From: Orbaceae bacterium ESL0721
GTDB lineage: Bacteria; Pseudomonadota; Gammaproteobacteria; Enterobacterales; Orbaceae
Direction: 5' to 3'
NCBI GenBank assembly: GCA_029433365.1
Contig: JAQTHZ010000001.1
Coordinates: 930,001 to 994,000, forward strand
DNA: 64,000 nt
The position numbers and the translations under genes were made by a program. Below, piece after piece: positions 26,497 through 36,467 of this stretch. How positions within the stretch are numbered: position 1 is the stretch's first letter; every line of letters starts with the position of its first letter. The notes beneath the pieces are model-generated. The model was not told the origin of the DNA. It searched no databases and was given only the letters and a program-made list of their open reading frames with translations.

Positions 26497-27345
26497 CTAA
26501 TTCTGTTTTAAAGTACGGTGACGGGTCTGTACTCGTTTGCCATATGATTTAAATAGTTCGGCTAATTTTTCAGCCACATAGACGGAGCGGTGTTGTCCGC
26601 CAGTGCAACCGATTGCGATGGTTAAGTAGCTACGGTTGTTTTTCTCTAACATTGGCAACCACTGCTGTAGGTAGTTGGCTGTTTGGTAGATAAAGTTATT
26701 CACTTCAAAATGTTTCGCTAAGTAGGTTTTTACCGGTTCATCTAGACCTGTGAGTGGGCGTAAACTGGGATCCCAATGTGGATTAGGTAAGAATCGTACA
26801 TCAAAAACAAAATCGGCATCTGTTGGCAGTCCATATTTAAAACCGAAAGATTCAAAAATAATGGTGAGATCACGCTCTTTTTTACCTAAAACGCGTAAGC
26901 GTAAGGTATCAGAGAGTTGATGTACCGAAAGGTCATCAGTATTAATAATGAGATCAGCATGCGCTTTTAATGGCTCTAAATATCTCCCCTCTAGATCTAT
27001 TGACTCCTCAAGTGAGCGCTTACCTGATGAGAGAGGATGGGTTCTTCTAGTCTCACTATAGCGGCGGATTAGGGTGTTACGACTACAATCAAAAAAGAGG
27101 GTTTCAGGGGTGACTGATTCAGGTAACCGTTTGAGAATATCGCGTTCAAAATTGAAATTACTTGGTAGATTTCGGATATCGACACTAACTGCAACTGGCA
27201 TATTATTATCTTTAAGTGATGTCGCGAGTTCAGGGAGTAGCGCGACGGGAATATTGTCAACACAGTAAAAACCCATATCCTCTAATGCACGTAGTGCGAT
27301 CGATTTTCCTGATCCTGAGCGACCACTTACAATCATTAAAAACAT
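26497..27345 (-). CDS. rapZ: RNase adapter / GlmZ regulator RapZ
   Basis: A 282-residue RapZ (YvcJ family) protein that binds sRNAs GlmZ/GlmY and directs RNase E cleavage, controlling glucosamine-6-phosphate synthesis. Walker A GRSGSGKS is at 8-15, DMGFYCVDN follows, and the C-terminal domain has [17 protein letters not shown] and a basic tail ([13 protein letters not shown]) matching the RNA-binding end of E. coli RapZ. The N terminus aligns residue for residue with the E. coli protein. Here it is not next to rpoN/ptsN but stands alone, leftward, convergent with ftsK. Confidence 0.95.
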   Translation of the reverse strand: MFLMIVSGRSGSGKSIALRALEDMGFYCVDNIPVALLPELATSLKDNNMPVAVSVDIRNLPSNFNFERDILKRLPESVTPETLFFDCSRNTLIRRYSETRRTHPLSSGKRSLEESIDLEGRYLEPLKAHADLIINTDDLSVHQLSDTLRLRVLGKKERDLTIIFESFGFKYGLPTDADFVFDVRFLPNPHWDPSLRPLTGLDEPVKTYLAKHFEVNNFIYQTANYLQQWLPMLEKNNRSYLTIAIGCTGGQHRSVYVAEKLAELFKSYGKRVQTRHRTLKQN

Positions 27346-27752
27346 ACGATTTGCCTCAATCTAATTAAGTCCAATAATTATACATCGATTGTCTTAATAA
27401 TCGATTGTTTTGAAGATCGATTGTTTTGATAACTGCTTATTTTGGTATGTTGCGATCATCAACTGTATTGATGATCGACAGTTCTGGTAATTTGTTTTTG
27501 GGTGAATCTATCCAATAGTGTTTGATAATCGCCCCAATATATCCCCCATAAATTCGCCTATAATTTGACAAAATAGAGTGCAACCCTAAAACATTTTGCA
27601 CAACTACAACTGACTTAATTGTCAATAGGATAAATTCTCTGTTTGTGTTAGAATTCCACCATATTTTTGTGGCAAATATCCACGTTAAAAAAAGCGGTGT
27701 TGCAAAGCGCGATGCTGTTGATTTTATTAAATTTAGTGAATAAGGATTTACT
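27346..27752. promoter_or_regulatory. Divergent rapZ / ribH intergenic region
   Basis: About 407 bp. It carries a partial tandem duplication (ATCGATTGTTTTGA-like units at about 27385-27435), a single copy of the dispersed 14-mer at 27582-27595 and a plausible ribH promoter near 27615-27660 (TTGTCA, then TTAGAAT). A long minus-strand open frame here has no start context or family resemblance. I saw no FMN riboswitch upstream of ribH. Confidence 0.45.
27582..27595 (+). repeat. 14-mer dispersed motif, between rapZ and ribH
   Basis: An exact copy of AACCCTAAAACATT, unpaired, about 160 bp upstream of ribH. Confidence 0.6.
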
Positions 27753-28223
27753 ATGCAGACGATTAAAGGCAACGTCGCCGCACCAGAAGCACGGGTCGCC
27801 ATCATTGTGGCCCGTTTTAACCACTTTATTAATGATAGTTTAGTTGCAGGTGCTGTTGATGCACTTACCCGTATTGGTCAAGTGAATGAAGATAATATAA
27901 GCGTGATTTGGGTACCCGGTGCATTTGAGATCCCATTAGCGGCAAAAGCGGCAGCTGAGTCAAACAGATATGATGCAATTGTTGCTTTAGGCACAGTCAT
28001 TCGCGGTAGCACTGCCCACTTTGATTATGTTGCAGGTGAATCGAGTTCAGGTCTCTTAAATACCAGTTTATCCCTCTCTATCCCGATCGGTTTTGGTATT
28101 TTAACCACTGAAAATATTGAGCAGGCGATTGAACGTGCAGGCACTAAAGCTGGTAACAAAGGTGCTGAAGCAGCATTGACTGCCCTAGAGATGGTCAATT
28201 TAGTAAAAATGATAAAGGAGTAA
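27753..28223 (+). CDS. ribH: 6,7-dimethyl-8-ribityllumazine synthase
   Basis: A 156-residue lumazine synthase, the penultimate enzyme of riboflavin synthesis, joining 5-amino-6-ribitylaminouracil and 3,4-dihydroxy-2-butanone 4-phosphate. Family blocks are [33 protein letters not shown], the phosphate-site [16 protein letters not shown] and [16 protein letters not shown] with the catalytic His in AHFDYV. TAAGGA precedes the ATG. nusB follows after 4 bases, the usual order (E. coli ribE-nusB). Confidence 0.96.
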   Translation: MQTIKGNVAAPEARVAIIVARFNHFINDSLVAGAVDALTRIGQVNEDNISVIWVPGAFEIPLAAKAAAESNRYDAIVALGTVIRGSTAHFDYVAGESSSGLLNTSLSLSIPIGFGILTTENIEQAIERAGTKAGNKGAEAALTALEMVNLVKMIKE

Positions 28224-28227
28224 TTAC

Positions 28228-28647
28228 GTGGCATCTGTTAATCCACGCCGCCGTGCAAGAGAGTGTGCTGTCCAAGCGCTCTACTCATGGCAAATTTCAA
28301 AAAATGATCTTATTGATGTTGAAGCCAGCTTTATGGCTGAGCAGGATATGAAAGGGGTTGATACCAAATATTTTCGCGAACTGCTGCAAGGTGTTGCCAA
28401 AAATAGTGGCGAGTTAGATACCAAGATGTCCCCTTATCTAACTGAACGTACCGTTGATGAACTTGGTCAAGTTGAGTTAGCCATTTTACGTATTGCTGTC
28501 TATGAGCTGATGAAACGTGAAGATGTCCCTTATAAAGTGGTCATCAATGAAGCTATCGAACTTACTAAAACCTTTGGAGCCGAAGATAGCCATAAATTTG
28601 TTAATGGTGTGCTTGATAAAGTCGCGCCTACTATTCGTAAGCGTTAA
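28228..28647 (+). CDS. nusB: Transcription antitermination factor NusB
   Basis: A 139-residue NusB that binds boxA RNA with S10 (NusE) in rRNA antitermination. It starts with GTG at 28228, preceded by AAAGGAG, giving the usual N terminus [20 protein letters not shown]. The C-terminal [18 protein letters not shown] is a family signature. It is probably translationally coupled to ribH, 4 bases upstream. Codon use and length match the family. Confidence 0.96.
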   Translation: MASVNPRRRARECAVQALYSWQISKNDLIDVEASFMAEQDMKGVDTKYFRELLQGVAKNSGELDTKMSPYLTERTVDELGQVELAILRIAVYELMKREDVPYKVVINEAIELTKTFGAEDSHKFVNGVLDKVAPTIRKR

Positions 28648-28654
28648 TCACTTT

Positions 28655-28815
28655 AAAAACGTTGTTAATTTTAATGTTGTTAATTTTAAAAACATTGCTA
28701 ACTTTAATAATTGTTAATCATTTTAATAATGTTATTAACAGCATTAATGTTAATAACATCAAAAATATTAAAACTGTTAAAAATGTTAAAAATGTTAAAA
28801 ATGTTAATAACGCCA
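28655..28815. repeat. Degenerate short tandem repeats between nusB and yfiF
   Basis: GTTGTTAATTTTAAT occurs twice in tandem (about 28659-28690, 15-bp period), followed by TTAATAATGTT-like variants and three tandem AAAAATGTT units (about 28778-28805). The 226-bp gap has no gene. The repeats resemble slippage-prone minisatellites elsewhere in the window. Confidence 0.6.
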
Positions 28816-28873
28816 ATTTCAAATTAACTTGAGCGAATCAAGATTATATATTAAGTAACAGATAGGTATAGCA

Positions 28874-30025
28874 ATGAACGATAGTAGAGATAAAGCGAAA
28901 CCAACCATATTTTATGCTACCAAGCAGCCTGCTAATAGACGCAGTTCGCCTAGAGGTGAAGGCGAATTTGCTGCTACTGGTCGTCGTCCTCAAGAGCGTA
29001 ATAAAAGTAGAAACGGTGGTATAGATAGTAATAGAAGTGGCCAGAAAAAGGGTAAATTGGGTCAAAATAGCCGAATTGAAACGTTCAATGCTTACACTAA
29101 AAGTCCAGAATCGACACAAAAAAGGGAGCGTGCTGATAGCGCTCCATCTAACATTTCTCCATCAAAAAACTCTCCATCTGTAAACTCTCTAGTTAAAAAC
29201 TCTCTATCTAAAAGCTCTCCTTGGCAGAAGAAGATCAGTGAACTTGAGCAGGCGCCCACTTTTTCTCATGATGAGTATCATAAAAGGAGAAAAGAGGAGG
29301 CGATGGTCTATAGCCAAAATAGCTGTAAAGCGGTATTCAAACATCGAAAAGATGCGATAGTTAAAGCATTTATAACCGAAGAGATGAGTTACCAATTTAA
29401 GGATCTGATTAAATGGTTAGTTCATCAACATTTAGGTTATGACATTGTTACTGATGCTGAGTTGACTAAAATTACCGAGACACCACATCATGGTGGTATT
29501 GCGCTAATCATTAAAAAACGCCAACCAACGCTATTACTCGACTACTTGCAACAGCATCATAAACAAGATTATCTTCTTGCCATTGATGATATCAATAATC
29601 CACACAATTTGGGTGGACTGATGCGAACTGCCGCATTTTATGGTATAAGTGGCGTGATATTACGGCAACCCGCACTACTTGACAGTGGTGCTGCTATGCG
29701 AGTTGCTGAGGGGGGAATCGAAGCAGTTACACCAATTAAATGCGATGATTTTATTGATGCTTTAGATAGATTAAAAGAGGCGAACTATAAAGTGATTGTG
29801 CTACTGCCAACTCAGATGAGTCGTGCCAAAGCGCTAAATGAGATCATAGCTCAGCAGAATCACCCTAAAACTGTTATTGTACTCTCTGAAAAGATTAATA
29901 GGGATCTCATCGATATAGCTGACGAAGCTATCTATTTAAAAGGGAATAGTAATATGGCGGCACTCAATATCTCTGTTGCCGCTGGCATACTGTTATCGCA
30001 GTTATCCACTGTTAAAAATCTATAG
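28874..30025 (+). CDS. yfiF: TrmH/SpoU-family RNA methyltransferase YfiF
   Basis: A 383-residue 2'-O-methyltransferase of the TrmH (SPOUT) class, orthologous to E. coli YfiF, whose target RNA is not established. An N-terminal basic low-complexity region (about 1-135) contains five to six 5-residue repeats (SPSKN, SPSVN, SLVKN, SLSKS) encoded by a 15-bp array at 29141-29220. A SpoU substrate-binding domain follows. The catalytic domain has the knot motifs DDINNPHNLGGLMRTAAFYG, ILSEKI-type VIVLSEKINRD and NMAALNISVAAGILL, consistent with an active fold. It begins 226 bp after nusB and is followed closely by nadR. Confidence 0.88.
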   Translation: MNDSRDKAKPTIFYATKQPANRRSSPRGEGEFAATGRRPQERNKSRNGGIDSNRSGQKKGKLGQNSRIETFNAYTKSPESTQKRERADSAPSNISPSKNSPSVNSLVKNSLSKSSPWQKKISELEQAPTFSHDEYHKRRKEEAMVYSQNSCKAVFKHRKDAIVKAFITEEMSYQFKDLIKWLVHQHLGYDIVTDAELTKITETPHHGGIALIIKKRQPTLLLDYLQQHHKQDYLLAIDDINNPHNLGGLMRTAAFYGISGVILRQPALLDSGAAMRVAEGGIEAVTPIKCDDFIDALDRLKEANYKVIVLLPTQMSRAKALNEIIAQQNHPKTVIVLSEKINRDLIDIADEAIYLKGNSNMAALNISVAAGILLSQLSTVKNL

Positions 30026-30042
30026 CATATTGGACTATTTGT

Positions 30043-30972
30043 ATGGCACATCAGATTGGTTTAATTTTTGGTAAATTTTATCCGCTACACTGTGGTCACC
30101 TCTACTTAATTGAAAAAGCGGTGAGCCAAGTAGATGAGCTGCATATTATGCTTGGCTGTGAAGCGGAGCGCGATAATAGGTTATTTATCAAGAGCCATCT
30201 TCCTAAGCAGCCAGAAGTGAGTGATCGCTTATTATGGCTGCAAAAAACCTTTAACCATCGCCCAAATATCCATATCCATCTATTAGATGAGTCGGGGATT
30301 ACTGCCTACCCTAATGGTTGGCAAGACTGGAGTGATCGTGTTAAAGCGATCTTGCATGAGCAAGATGTAAAACCAACAGTAATCTTTACCAGTGAACCGC
30401 AAGATGTTGATAACCACGCGCACTATTTTAACTGCCAAGTAAAGATTATCGATGCAGATCGTGACTTTATCCCGATCAGTGCGACAGAAATTCGTCAAAA
30501 TCCCTATAAAAGTTGGTCCTATATTGCTAAAGCGGCACAACCTTTTTTTGTGCGAACAGTGGCAATTATTGGTAAAGAGAGGTTGCGTGAGTTACCGATT
30601 CAACTTGCCAATATCTACAATACTAGTTATGTCAAAAATGACTTTTTTAATGATATTGAACAGGGAATTTTGTATCAGAGAGATCACCGCTATCTCAGTG
30701 AAAATGACTTTATCAAGCACGCTCTTAGCTATGCCGATTGTATTACACAAGCCGCTAAATCTGCTAATAAACTGCTCTTTACCACTATCGATTTCGAGAT
30801 GCTAGATAACTATTATCAACATATTTTCAAGCATAAAAGTGTAGTTTTAGCCGCATTATCAAAGAATTTACCTGCTGATTTAACTATTAATGAGGCACTG
30901 CTAGATTCAGAAAGTAGCCGTTTAGATCTTTTTAATCTAGTCACCAAGCAGGTCGATCAGCTATTGATTTAG
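30043..30972 (+). CDS. nadR: NadR-like protein with intact NMN adenylyltransferase and degenerate kinase domain
   Basis: A 309-residue NadR relative. The N-terminal nucleotidyltransferase part is conserved: [10 protein letters not shown] (10-19, the HxGH motif) and ISATEIR (145-151). E. coli and Haemophilus NadR exceed 400 residues and carry a ribosylnicotinamide kinase domain starting with a P-loop after the VAI-x-G strand. Here that strand survives (RTVAIIG, 171-177) but the P-loop is replaced by KERLREL, and the rest is shortened and diverged. The DNA-binding N terminus of enterobacterial NadR is also absent. It should therefore make NAD from NMN but not phosphorylate nicotinamide riboside (inference). 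It lies 17 bases after yfiF. Confidence 0.85.
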   Translation: MAHQIGLIFGKFYPLHCGHLYLIEKAVSQVDELHIMLGCEAERDNRLFIKSHLPKQPEVSDRLLWLQKTFNHRPNIHIHLLDESGITAYPNGWQDWSDRVKAILHEQDVKPTVIFTSEPQDVDNHAHYFNCQVKIIDADRDFIPISATEIRQNPYKSWSYIAKAAQPFFVRTVAIIGKERLRELPIQLANIYNTSYVKNDFFNDIEQGILYQRDHRYLSENDFIKHALSYADCITQAAKSANKLLFTTIDFEMLDNYYQHIFKHKSVVLAALSKNLPADLTINEALLDSESSRLDLFNLVTKQVDQLLI

Positions 30973-31025
30973 TTCAGCATAGATGTATGTTAAAATGTCG
31001 CAAATTTATTAAGCAGGTATTTTTT

Positions 31026-31862
31026 ATGTCTCAAACTCCTGATAAACATGACAATACTCAGCAAGATTGTTCTGTTCCAAACTTTTCAGCGCAAAATAGC
31101 CGTAATCCAGATCAAGAGAATCAAGAGCAGATCGATTTTGGTTTTAGGCAGATTCCTAAACAGGAGAAGGTTAAACGTGTTGAGGATGTGTTTAATTCAG
31201 TTGCAGAAAAATATGATGTAATGAATGATCTCATGTCGTTTGGTATTCACCGCCTCTGGAAAAAAATCACTATTGAGTCGAGTAGTGTTCGTAAAGGTCA
31301 AAAAGTGCTTGACCTTGCGGGGGGAACCGGTGATTTAACCGCTAAGTTCTCAAACTTAGTGGGCGATGAGGGGTTAGTTGTCCTTGCTGATATCAATGAT
31401 GCCATGCTAAAAATGGGGCGTAATAAGTTACGCGATAAAGGTCTTTTTAAAAATATTGCCTACGTTCAGGCAAATGCTGAGGCGTTACCATTTGCAGATA
31501 ACTATTTTGACTGTATTACTATCTCCTTTGGACTACGTAACGTAACTGATAAAGCTAAAGCTCTCCGATCTATGTGGCGGGTATTGAAACCGGGTGGTCG
31601 GTTACTCGTTTTAGAGTTCTCAAAACCGGAATATAAATTACTCAGCAAAGCTTATGATCTCTACTCTTTTACGATGTTGCCGTTAATGGGTAAACTTGTC
31701 GTAGATGATTCAGATAGTTACCGCTATTTAGCTGAATCAATCCGTATGATGCCTGATCAAAAAAGATTAAAACAGATGATGGAAGAGGCAGGATTTGTTG
31801 ATGTCTCCTATCATAATATGACCGGTGGAATTGTCGCTTTGCATACCGGTTTTAAATTTTAA
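31026..31862 (+). CDS. ubiE: Ubiquinone/menaquinone C-methyltransferase UbiE
   Basis: A 278-residue SAM-dependent C-methyltransferase of ubiquinone and menaquinone synthesis. Family blocks are [19 protein letters not shown], the SAM motif [12 protein letters not shown] and [17 protein letters not shown]. The ATG at 31026 is preceded by CAGG and gives a hydrophilic, Gln/Asn-rich N-terminal extension of about 25 residues compared with E. coli UbiE. The usual next gene, ubiJ, is missing; ubiB follows after 66 bp. Confidence 0.95.
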   Translation: MSQTPDKHDNTQQDCSVPNFSAQNSRNPDQENQEQIDFGFRQIPKQEKVKRVEDVFNSVAEKYDVMNDLMSFGIHRLWKKITIESSSVRKGQKVLDLAGGTGDLTAKFSNLVGDEGLVVLADINDAMLKMGRNKLRDKGLFKNIAYVQANAEALPFADNYFDCITISFGLRNVTDKAKALRSMWRVLKPGGRLLVLEFSKPEYKLLSKAYDLYSFTMLPLMGKLVVDDSDSYRYLAESIRMMPDQKRLKQMMEEAGFVDVSYHNMTGGIVALHTGFKF

Positions 31863-31928
31863 TCTCTATTAATTATTAAGCACTTATTAACTAATGAGTT
31901 CAACATAGCGGCTAAATTTGGATGCAAG

Positions 31929-33473
31929 ATGACACTCTTTCGAATTGTTAAAATATTAACCGTTTTTCGTGCATACCGGTTAGATGCATTACTCCCTGCG
32001 CAGTATCTACCAAAGTGGTTTCCTTATCTGTTTGCTGCCCTCTTTTGGGTAAAAAAGAGAGCTAAAAATGAGGAGATTGGCGAGCGACTTCGTCAAGCTT
32101 TGCAAGAGTTAGGTCCTGTTTGGATAAAGTTTGGTCAGATGATCTCAACCCGCCGCGACCTGCTACCAGAAAATATTGCCAATGCATTAGTTAAACTGCA
32201 AGATCAGGTTCCCCCTTTTGATGGTTATCTTGCCAAGCGGTTAATTGAGTCTGCACTTGGCGTACCAATTGATCACTATTTTACCGATTTTAACCCTAAA
32301 GCATTGGCATCCGCCTCAATTGCGCAGGTTCATACAGCCACCTTAAAGCGTAGTGGCGCTGAAGTTGTGATAAAAGTACTACGCCCAAATATTTTGCCGG
32401 TTATCAAAAAAGATATCTCATTGATGTACTTCTTCGCTAAGCAGGCGACTAAAAGAGTTAAATCAGGTGAAAAACTGCATGCGATAGAGATAGTTAACGA
32501 CTATAAGTTGACGCTATATAAAGAGTTAGATCTTTTAAACGAAGCAGACAACACCACCAGATTACGTGCTAACTTTATCAATAGTGAGATTCTCTATATC
32601 CCTTATGTTTACCAAGATCTCTGCCGTAAAACTGTGTTAGTTGAAGAGCGCATCTACGGGATCCCAATTGCCAATATTAACGAGCTTAAAGCGCACAATG
32701 TTAATATGAAAGTGCTTGCAGAGCGCGGGGTTCAGACCTTTTTTACTCAACTGTTTCGTGATAATTTTTTCCATGCCGATATGCACCCTGGTAACATCTT
32801 TGTCGATGCAACTGATCCGCAAAGTCCACGCTATATTGGTATTGATTGTGCCATTGTGGGCGAGCTTAGCCCAGCTGATCAGCACTATCTTGCTGAAAAT
32901 TTCATCGCTTTTTTTAATCATGACTACCGCCGTATTGCTAAAACCTATATTCGCTCTGGTTGGGTACCGGAAACGACAGATATTGTCGCTTTAGAACGGG
33001 CGATGCGTAAGGTGTGTGAACCTGCATTTGCAAAACCATTAGCCGAGATCTCATTCGCACAGATTCTCTTGTCACTATTTCAGGTTGCTCGTCAGTTTAA
33101 TATTGAGATCCAACCACAGCTTACACTATTAGAGAAAACGCTGTTCTATATTGAAGGTATCGGGCGCCAGCTCTATCCTGAACTCGATTTATGGACAACT
33201 GCTAAACCTTTTCTTGAAAAGTGGTATGAAGATAAATACAGTATCAAAAGGTTAATTAAACAGGTTAAAGATTCACTACCAGAGTGGCAAACATTGTTGC
33301 CGACCCTTCCTGAAAAAATTGGCGGTTATGAGCGCAATAATCAGCGCATGTTAACTGAAATAAACGAGATTCATGCCAAATTAGCGCAGAGCCAAAAACG
33401 GGAAAAGAGGGTGTTACTCCTGCTTGGTAGCATCATAACTGTTGTTGGCATAATCATGTTATACAGTATATAA
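31929..33473 (+). CDS. ubiB: Ubiquinone biosynthesis atypical kinase/ATPase UbiB
   Basis: A 514-residue UbiB/ABC1-family protein. Typical features are ASASIAQVHTATLK, which replaces the P-loop with the alanine-rich loop of this family, VEERIYGIP, and HADMHPGNIFV with the catalytic-loop Asp. A C-terminal membrane helix (about 495-512) anchors it to the inner membrane. It supports ubiquinone synthesis, probably by extracting or presenting lipid intermediates. It sits between ubiE and tatA without ubiJ. Length is close to the E. coli protein (546), slightly shorter. Confidence 0.95.
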   Translation: MTLFRIVKILTVFRAYRLDALLPAQYLPKWFPYLFAALFWVKKRAKNEEIGERLRQALQELGPVWIKFGQMISTRRDLLPENIANALVKLQDQVPPFDGYLAKRLIESALGVPIDHYFTDFNPKALASASIAQVHTATLKRSGAEVVIKVLRPNILPVIKKDISLMYFFAKQATKRVKSGEKLHAIEIVNDYKLTLYKELDLLNEADNTTRLRANFINSEILYIPYVYQDLCRKTVLVEERIYGIPIANINELKAHNVNMKVLAERGVQTFFTQLFRDNFFHADMHPGNIFVDATDPQSPRYIGIDCAIVGELSPADQHYLAENFIAFFNHDYRRIAKTYIRSGWVPETTDIVALERAMRKVCEPAFAKPLAEISFAQILLSLFQVARQFNIEIQPQLTLLEKTLFYIEGIGRQLYPELDLWTTAKPFLEKWYEDKYSIKRLIKQVKDSLPEWQTLLPTLPEKIGGYERNNQRMLTEINEIHAKLAQSQKREKRVLLLLGSIITVVGIIMLYSI

Positions 33474-33522
33474 TTGACGCAATTAAAACGCGCTTCTTAA
33501 AAGCGTAACTGGAGAGAGTTTT

Positions 33523-33696
33523 ATGATGCCAAGTTGGCCACAAATTCTTATACTAATTGCTGTGATTGTCATTCTATTTGGAACAAAAAGGCTGCGCTCT
33601 TTAGGTTCTGATTTAGGAGCATCAATTAAGGGTTTTAAAAAAGCGATGAGTGATGATGCGCTCCCTGAAAATAAAAATCCCCCTTCAAAAGAGTAA
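33523..33696 (+). CDS. tatA: Twin-arginine translocase subunit TatA (short)
   Basis: A 57-residue TatA: an N-terminal membrane helix ([20 protein letters not shown]) and the amphipathic segment [18 protein letters not shown], the family signature. TatA oligomerises to form the protein-conducting element of the Tat pathway. It is shorter than E. coli TatA (89 residues), with only a brief acidic tail. GGAGAGAG precedes two in-frame ATG codons (33523 and 33526). It leads a tatABC cluster directly after ubiB. Confidence 0.93.
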   Translation: MMPSWPQILILIAVIVILFGTKRLRSLGSDLGASIKGFKKAMSDDALPENKNPPSKE

Positions 33697-33699
33697 TCC

Positions 33700-34041
33700 G
33701 TGTTTGATATCAGCTTTGGTCAACTACTATTGGTATTAATTATTGGTCTTGTTGTTTTAGGACCAGAGCGCCTACCTGTCGCGATAAAGACAGTCGCTAG
33801 TTGGATTAAAGTATTACGTCGCCTCTCAGCAAATGTACAGCTAGAGCTGAGTAAAGAGTTAAAGTTACAAGAGCTGCAAGATAGCTTAAAACAGGCAGAA
33901 GAGAGTGGATTAAAAACGATTACACCAGAAATCAAAGCGTCGATAGATGATCTAAAACGTATTACTGACTCCATACAGCAAGATATTGAATCAACAACGC
34001 AATCTCCTAACACCTCAGACGCAGATAACGAAAAATCATGA
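33700..34041 (+). CDS. tatB: Twin-arginine translocase subunit TatB
   Basis: A 113-residue TatB with an N-terminal membrane helix ([20 protein letters not shown]) carrying the conserved Glu-containing PERLP turn, then a coiled amphipathic region. It forms the twin-arginine signal receptor with TatC. The GTG start follows the tatA stop by three bases, and its end overlaps the tatC start. It is shorter than E. coli TatB (171), lacking much of the disordered tail. Confidence 0.93.
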   Translation: MFDISFGQLLLVLIIGLVVLGPERLPVAIKTVASWIKVLRRLSANVQLELSKELKLQELQDSLKQAEESGLKTITPEIKASIDDLKRITDSIQQDIESTTQSPNTSDADNEKS

Positions 34042-34775
34042 CAGACGAATCAATACAGCCATTAGTTGGGCATCTTGTTGAACTTCGGCAGCGACTACTA
34101 CGTGCAATCATCTGCATTTTGGTTGTGTTAGCCTGTCTCCTCTACTTTTCTAATGATATTTATCAAATTGTGGCAAATCCGCTAATACGGCAACTACCAG
34201 AAGGTAGCAGCATGATAGCAACGGATATTGCAGCCCCCTTTTTTACACCGATTAAATTGACCGCTATTGTGGCAATTTTTATCTCAATCCCCTATATTCT
34301 CTATCAAATTTGGGGATTTATTGCGCCGGCTCTCTATAAGCATGAACGGCGTTTGGTAATGCCACTGATTATCTCAAGTACGTTACTCTTTTATATTGGG
34401 ATCGCTTTTGCCTATTTTCTGGTCTTTCCGTTAGCGTTCTACTTTTTTATTCATACCGCGCCAGTTGATGTGGCTATCAATACCGATATTACTAAATACC
34501 TTGATTTTGTGATGACGCTATTTATTGTCTTCGGATTTGCTTTTGAGGTGCCTGTCGCGATAATCTTACTCTGTTGGAGCGGCGTAACTACTCCTAAAAG
34601 TCTACGTAAAAAAAGACCTTATATTATTGTTGCGGTTTTTGCTATTACCATGTTTGTCACCCCACCAGATGTATTTTCACAAATTTTGCTCGCTATACCT
34701 ATCTGTCTTCTATTCGAAATTGGCACTTTTTTTGCCCGTTTCTATAAGCCACGATCAGATGATGGTAAGCAGTGA
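34038..34775 (+). CDS. tatC: Twin-arginine translocase subunit TatC
   Basis: A 245-residue polytopic protein with six predicted membrane segments. The N-terminal [15 protein letters not shown] and the first periplasmic loop, plus the [14 protein letters not shown] segment, are conserved TatC features; together they contact the RR signal and TatB. The ATG overlaps the tatB stop (ATGA). Length is typical (E. coli 258). The operon probably ends here; hldE begins 72 bp later with its own AAGGA site. Confidence 0.95.
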   Translation: MTDESIQPLVGHLVELRQRLLRAIICILVVLACLLYFSNDIYQIVANPLIRQLPEGSSMIATDIAAPFFTPIKLTAIVAIFISIPYILYQIWGFIAPALYKHERRLVMPLIISSTLLFYIGIAFAYFLVFPLAFYFFIHTAPVDVAINTDITKYLDFVMTLFIVFGFAFEVPVAIILLCWSGVTTPKSLRKKRPYIIVAVFAITMFVTPPDVFSQILLAIPICLLFEIGTFFARFYKPRSDDGKQ

Positions 34776-34847
34776 TAAAATCTAACCTTTAACAATATAA
34801 ATTTATATTATCCAGATCAGCAGTCGATAAATTAAGGATAAACCGCC

Positions 34848-36275
34848 ATGAAAACATCATTACCCAATTTCAATAGTGCCAATATATTAGTCATTGGCGA
34901 TATTATGCTTGATCGCTATTGGCATGGCGGTACTAATCGAATCTCACCCGAAGCACCAGTCCCTGTTGTCAAAGTTGACACCTTAGAGGAGCGCCCTGGT
35001 GGAGCTGCCAATGTGGCGATGAATGTCACATCGCTAGGCGGTAAAGCGCGGTTAATTGGTCTAACTGGAATAGATGAGCCGGCTAAGATTTTAAATAGCT
35101 GTTTAATAGAACATGATGTAGAGTGTGATTTTGTGTCGGTCGCAACCCATCCAACCATTACTAAATTACGTATTTTATCGCGTAATCAGCAGTTACTTCG
35201 TCTCGATTTTGAAAAGGATTTTACTCCAGAAGATGCCGCACCGCTTATTGAACGTGTTGCATCGGCACTAAAACGTTGCCAAGTTGCGATCATATCGGAC
35301 TATGCTAAAGGTGCATTAACTGATATTCAGACCATGATTAAGTTAGCAAATCAGTCCAATATTCCAACATTAATCGATCCTAAAGGGGCTGATTTTGAAC
35401 GGTATCGAGGTGCCACACTTTTAACACCTAATATGTCTGAATTTGAGGCGGTAGTTGGTAAATGCGAAACAGAAGAGGATATTGCAACTAAAGGATATGC
35501 TTTGATAAAGCAGCTTGATCTTAAAGCGCTTTTAGTTACCCGTAGTGAAAAGGGGATGACGCTATTACAACTGGATAAACCTATTTATCACCTCCCAACT
35601 GTCGCTAAAGAGGTATTTGATGTAACAGGTGCTGGAGATACGGTTATCGCATCATTAGCAACTGCTTTAGCAGCAGGTAGCACTTTAGAGGAGAGCTGTA
35701 TTTTAGCCAATGCGGCTGCTGGTGTTGTCGTCGGTAAATTAGGGACTTCAACTGTTTCACAAATTGAGTTAGAAAATGCGATGCGTGCACGGATTAATGA
35801 TGGTTTTGGTGTCATGAGCGAGGAAGAGCTTAAAGAAGAGGTGAAAAAAGCTCGCATGCGTGGTGAAAAAATTGTGATGACTAACGGCTGTTTTGATATT
35901 TTACATGCTGGTCATGTCACCTACCTTGCCAATGCCAGAAAATTGGGCGATCGCCTCATTGTCGCTGTTAATAGCGATCTATCAGTCAAAAAACTTAAAG
36001 GGGAGTCGCGACCAATTAATCCATTAATGCAGCGTATGATTGTGCTTGGCGCATTAGCATCAGTTGATTGGGTTGTCCCATTTTCAGAAGAGACGCCTAA
36101 GCGATTAATTACTGAGATCTTACCTGATATATTAGTTAAGGGTGGTGATTATAAACCTGAAGATATTGCAGGAAGTAAAGAGGTTATTGCAGCAGGTGGC
36201 GAGGTTAAAGTCCTCAATTTTGAGGATGGCTGCTCTACAACAAAAATTATTAATAAAATTAACAGTAGTAAGTAA
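34848..36275 (+). CDS. hldE: Bifunctional heptose kinase / ADP-heptose synthase HldE
   Basis: A 475-residue fusion enzyme making ADP-heptose for the LPS inner core. The N-terminal PfkB-type kinase (about 1-315) has [13 protein letters not shown] and [16 protein letters not shown] with its catalytic Asp. The C-terminal nucleotidyltransferase (about 340-475) has [16 protein letters not shown] with the HxGH motif. Length equals that of E. coli HldE. Presence implies an LPS with heptose core. Confidence 0.96.
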   Translation: MKTSLPNFNSANILVIGDIMLDRYWHGGTNRISPEAPVPVVKVDTLEERPGGAANVAMNVTSLGGKARLIGLTGIDEPAKILNSCLIEHDVECDFVSVATHPTITKLRILSRNQQLLRLDFEKDFTPEDAAPLIERVASALKRCQVAIISDYAKGALTDIQTMIKLANQSNIPTLIDPKGADFERYRGATLLTPNMSEFEAVVGKCETEEDIATKGYALIKQLDLKALLVTRSEKGMTLLQLDKPIYHLPTVAKEVFDVTGAGDTVIASLATALAAGSTLEESCILANAAAGVVVGKLGTSTVSQIELENAMRARINDGFGVMSEEELKEEVKKARMRGEKIVMTNGCFDILHAGHVTYLANARKLGDRLIVAVNSDLSVKKLKGESRPINPLMQRMIVLGALASVDWVVPFSEETPKRLITEILPDILVKGGDYKPEDIAGSKEVIAAGGEVKVLNFEDGCSTTKIINKINSSK

Positions 36276-36333
36276 CAATAAGCTGTACTAGATCAATACT
36301 ATATACTAAAAAATAGTATCTAAACTAAAGCAC

Positions 36334-36347
36334 AACCCTAAAACATT
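36334..36347 (+). repeat. 14-mer dispersed motif, after hldE
   Basis: An exact AACCCTAAAACATT about 60 bp after the hldE stop, between convergent hldE and the repressor gene. Confidence 0.6.
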
Positions 36348-36467
36348 GAGTAAGCAAAAATTGTTGCGTTAACTCTTTAAAATAGATTTAGCTATTATAC
36401 AAAATAATAGCTAATAAATATTTGTGGGTAAAAATCAAAAATTAACCGTTTAGATACTGATAATTTA

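Noticed and set aside
27600-27752. FMN riboswitch upstream of ribH
   Set aside because: The conserved AGGG...GGUGAAAUUCC core is absent.
27437-27805. A 122-codon minus-strand open frame between rapZ and ribH
   Set aside because: It overlaps the start of ribH, lacks a ribosome site and resembles no family; it is better explained as chance openness in AT-rich DNA.
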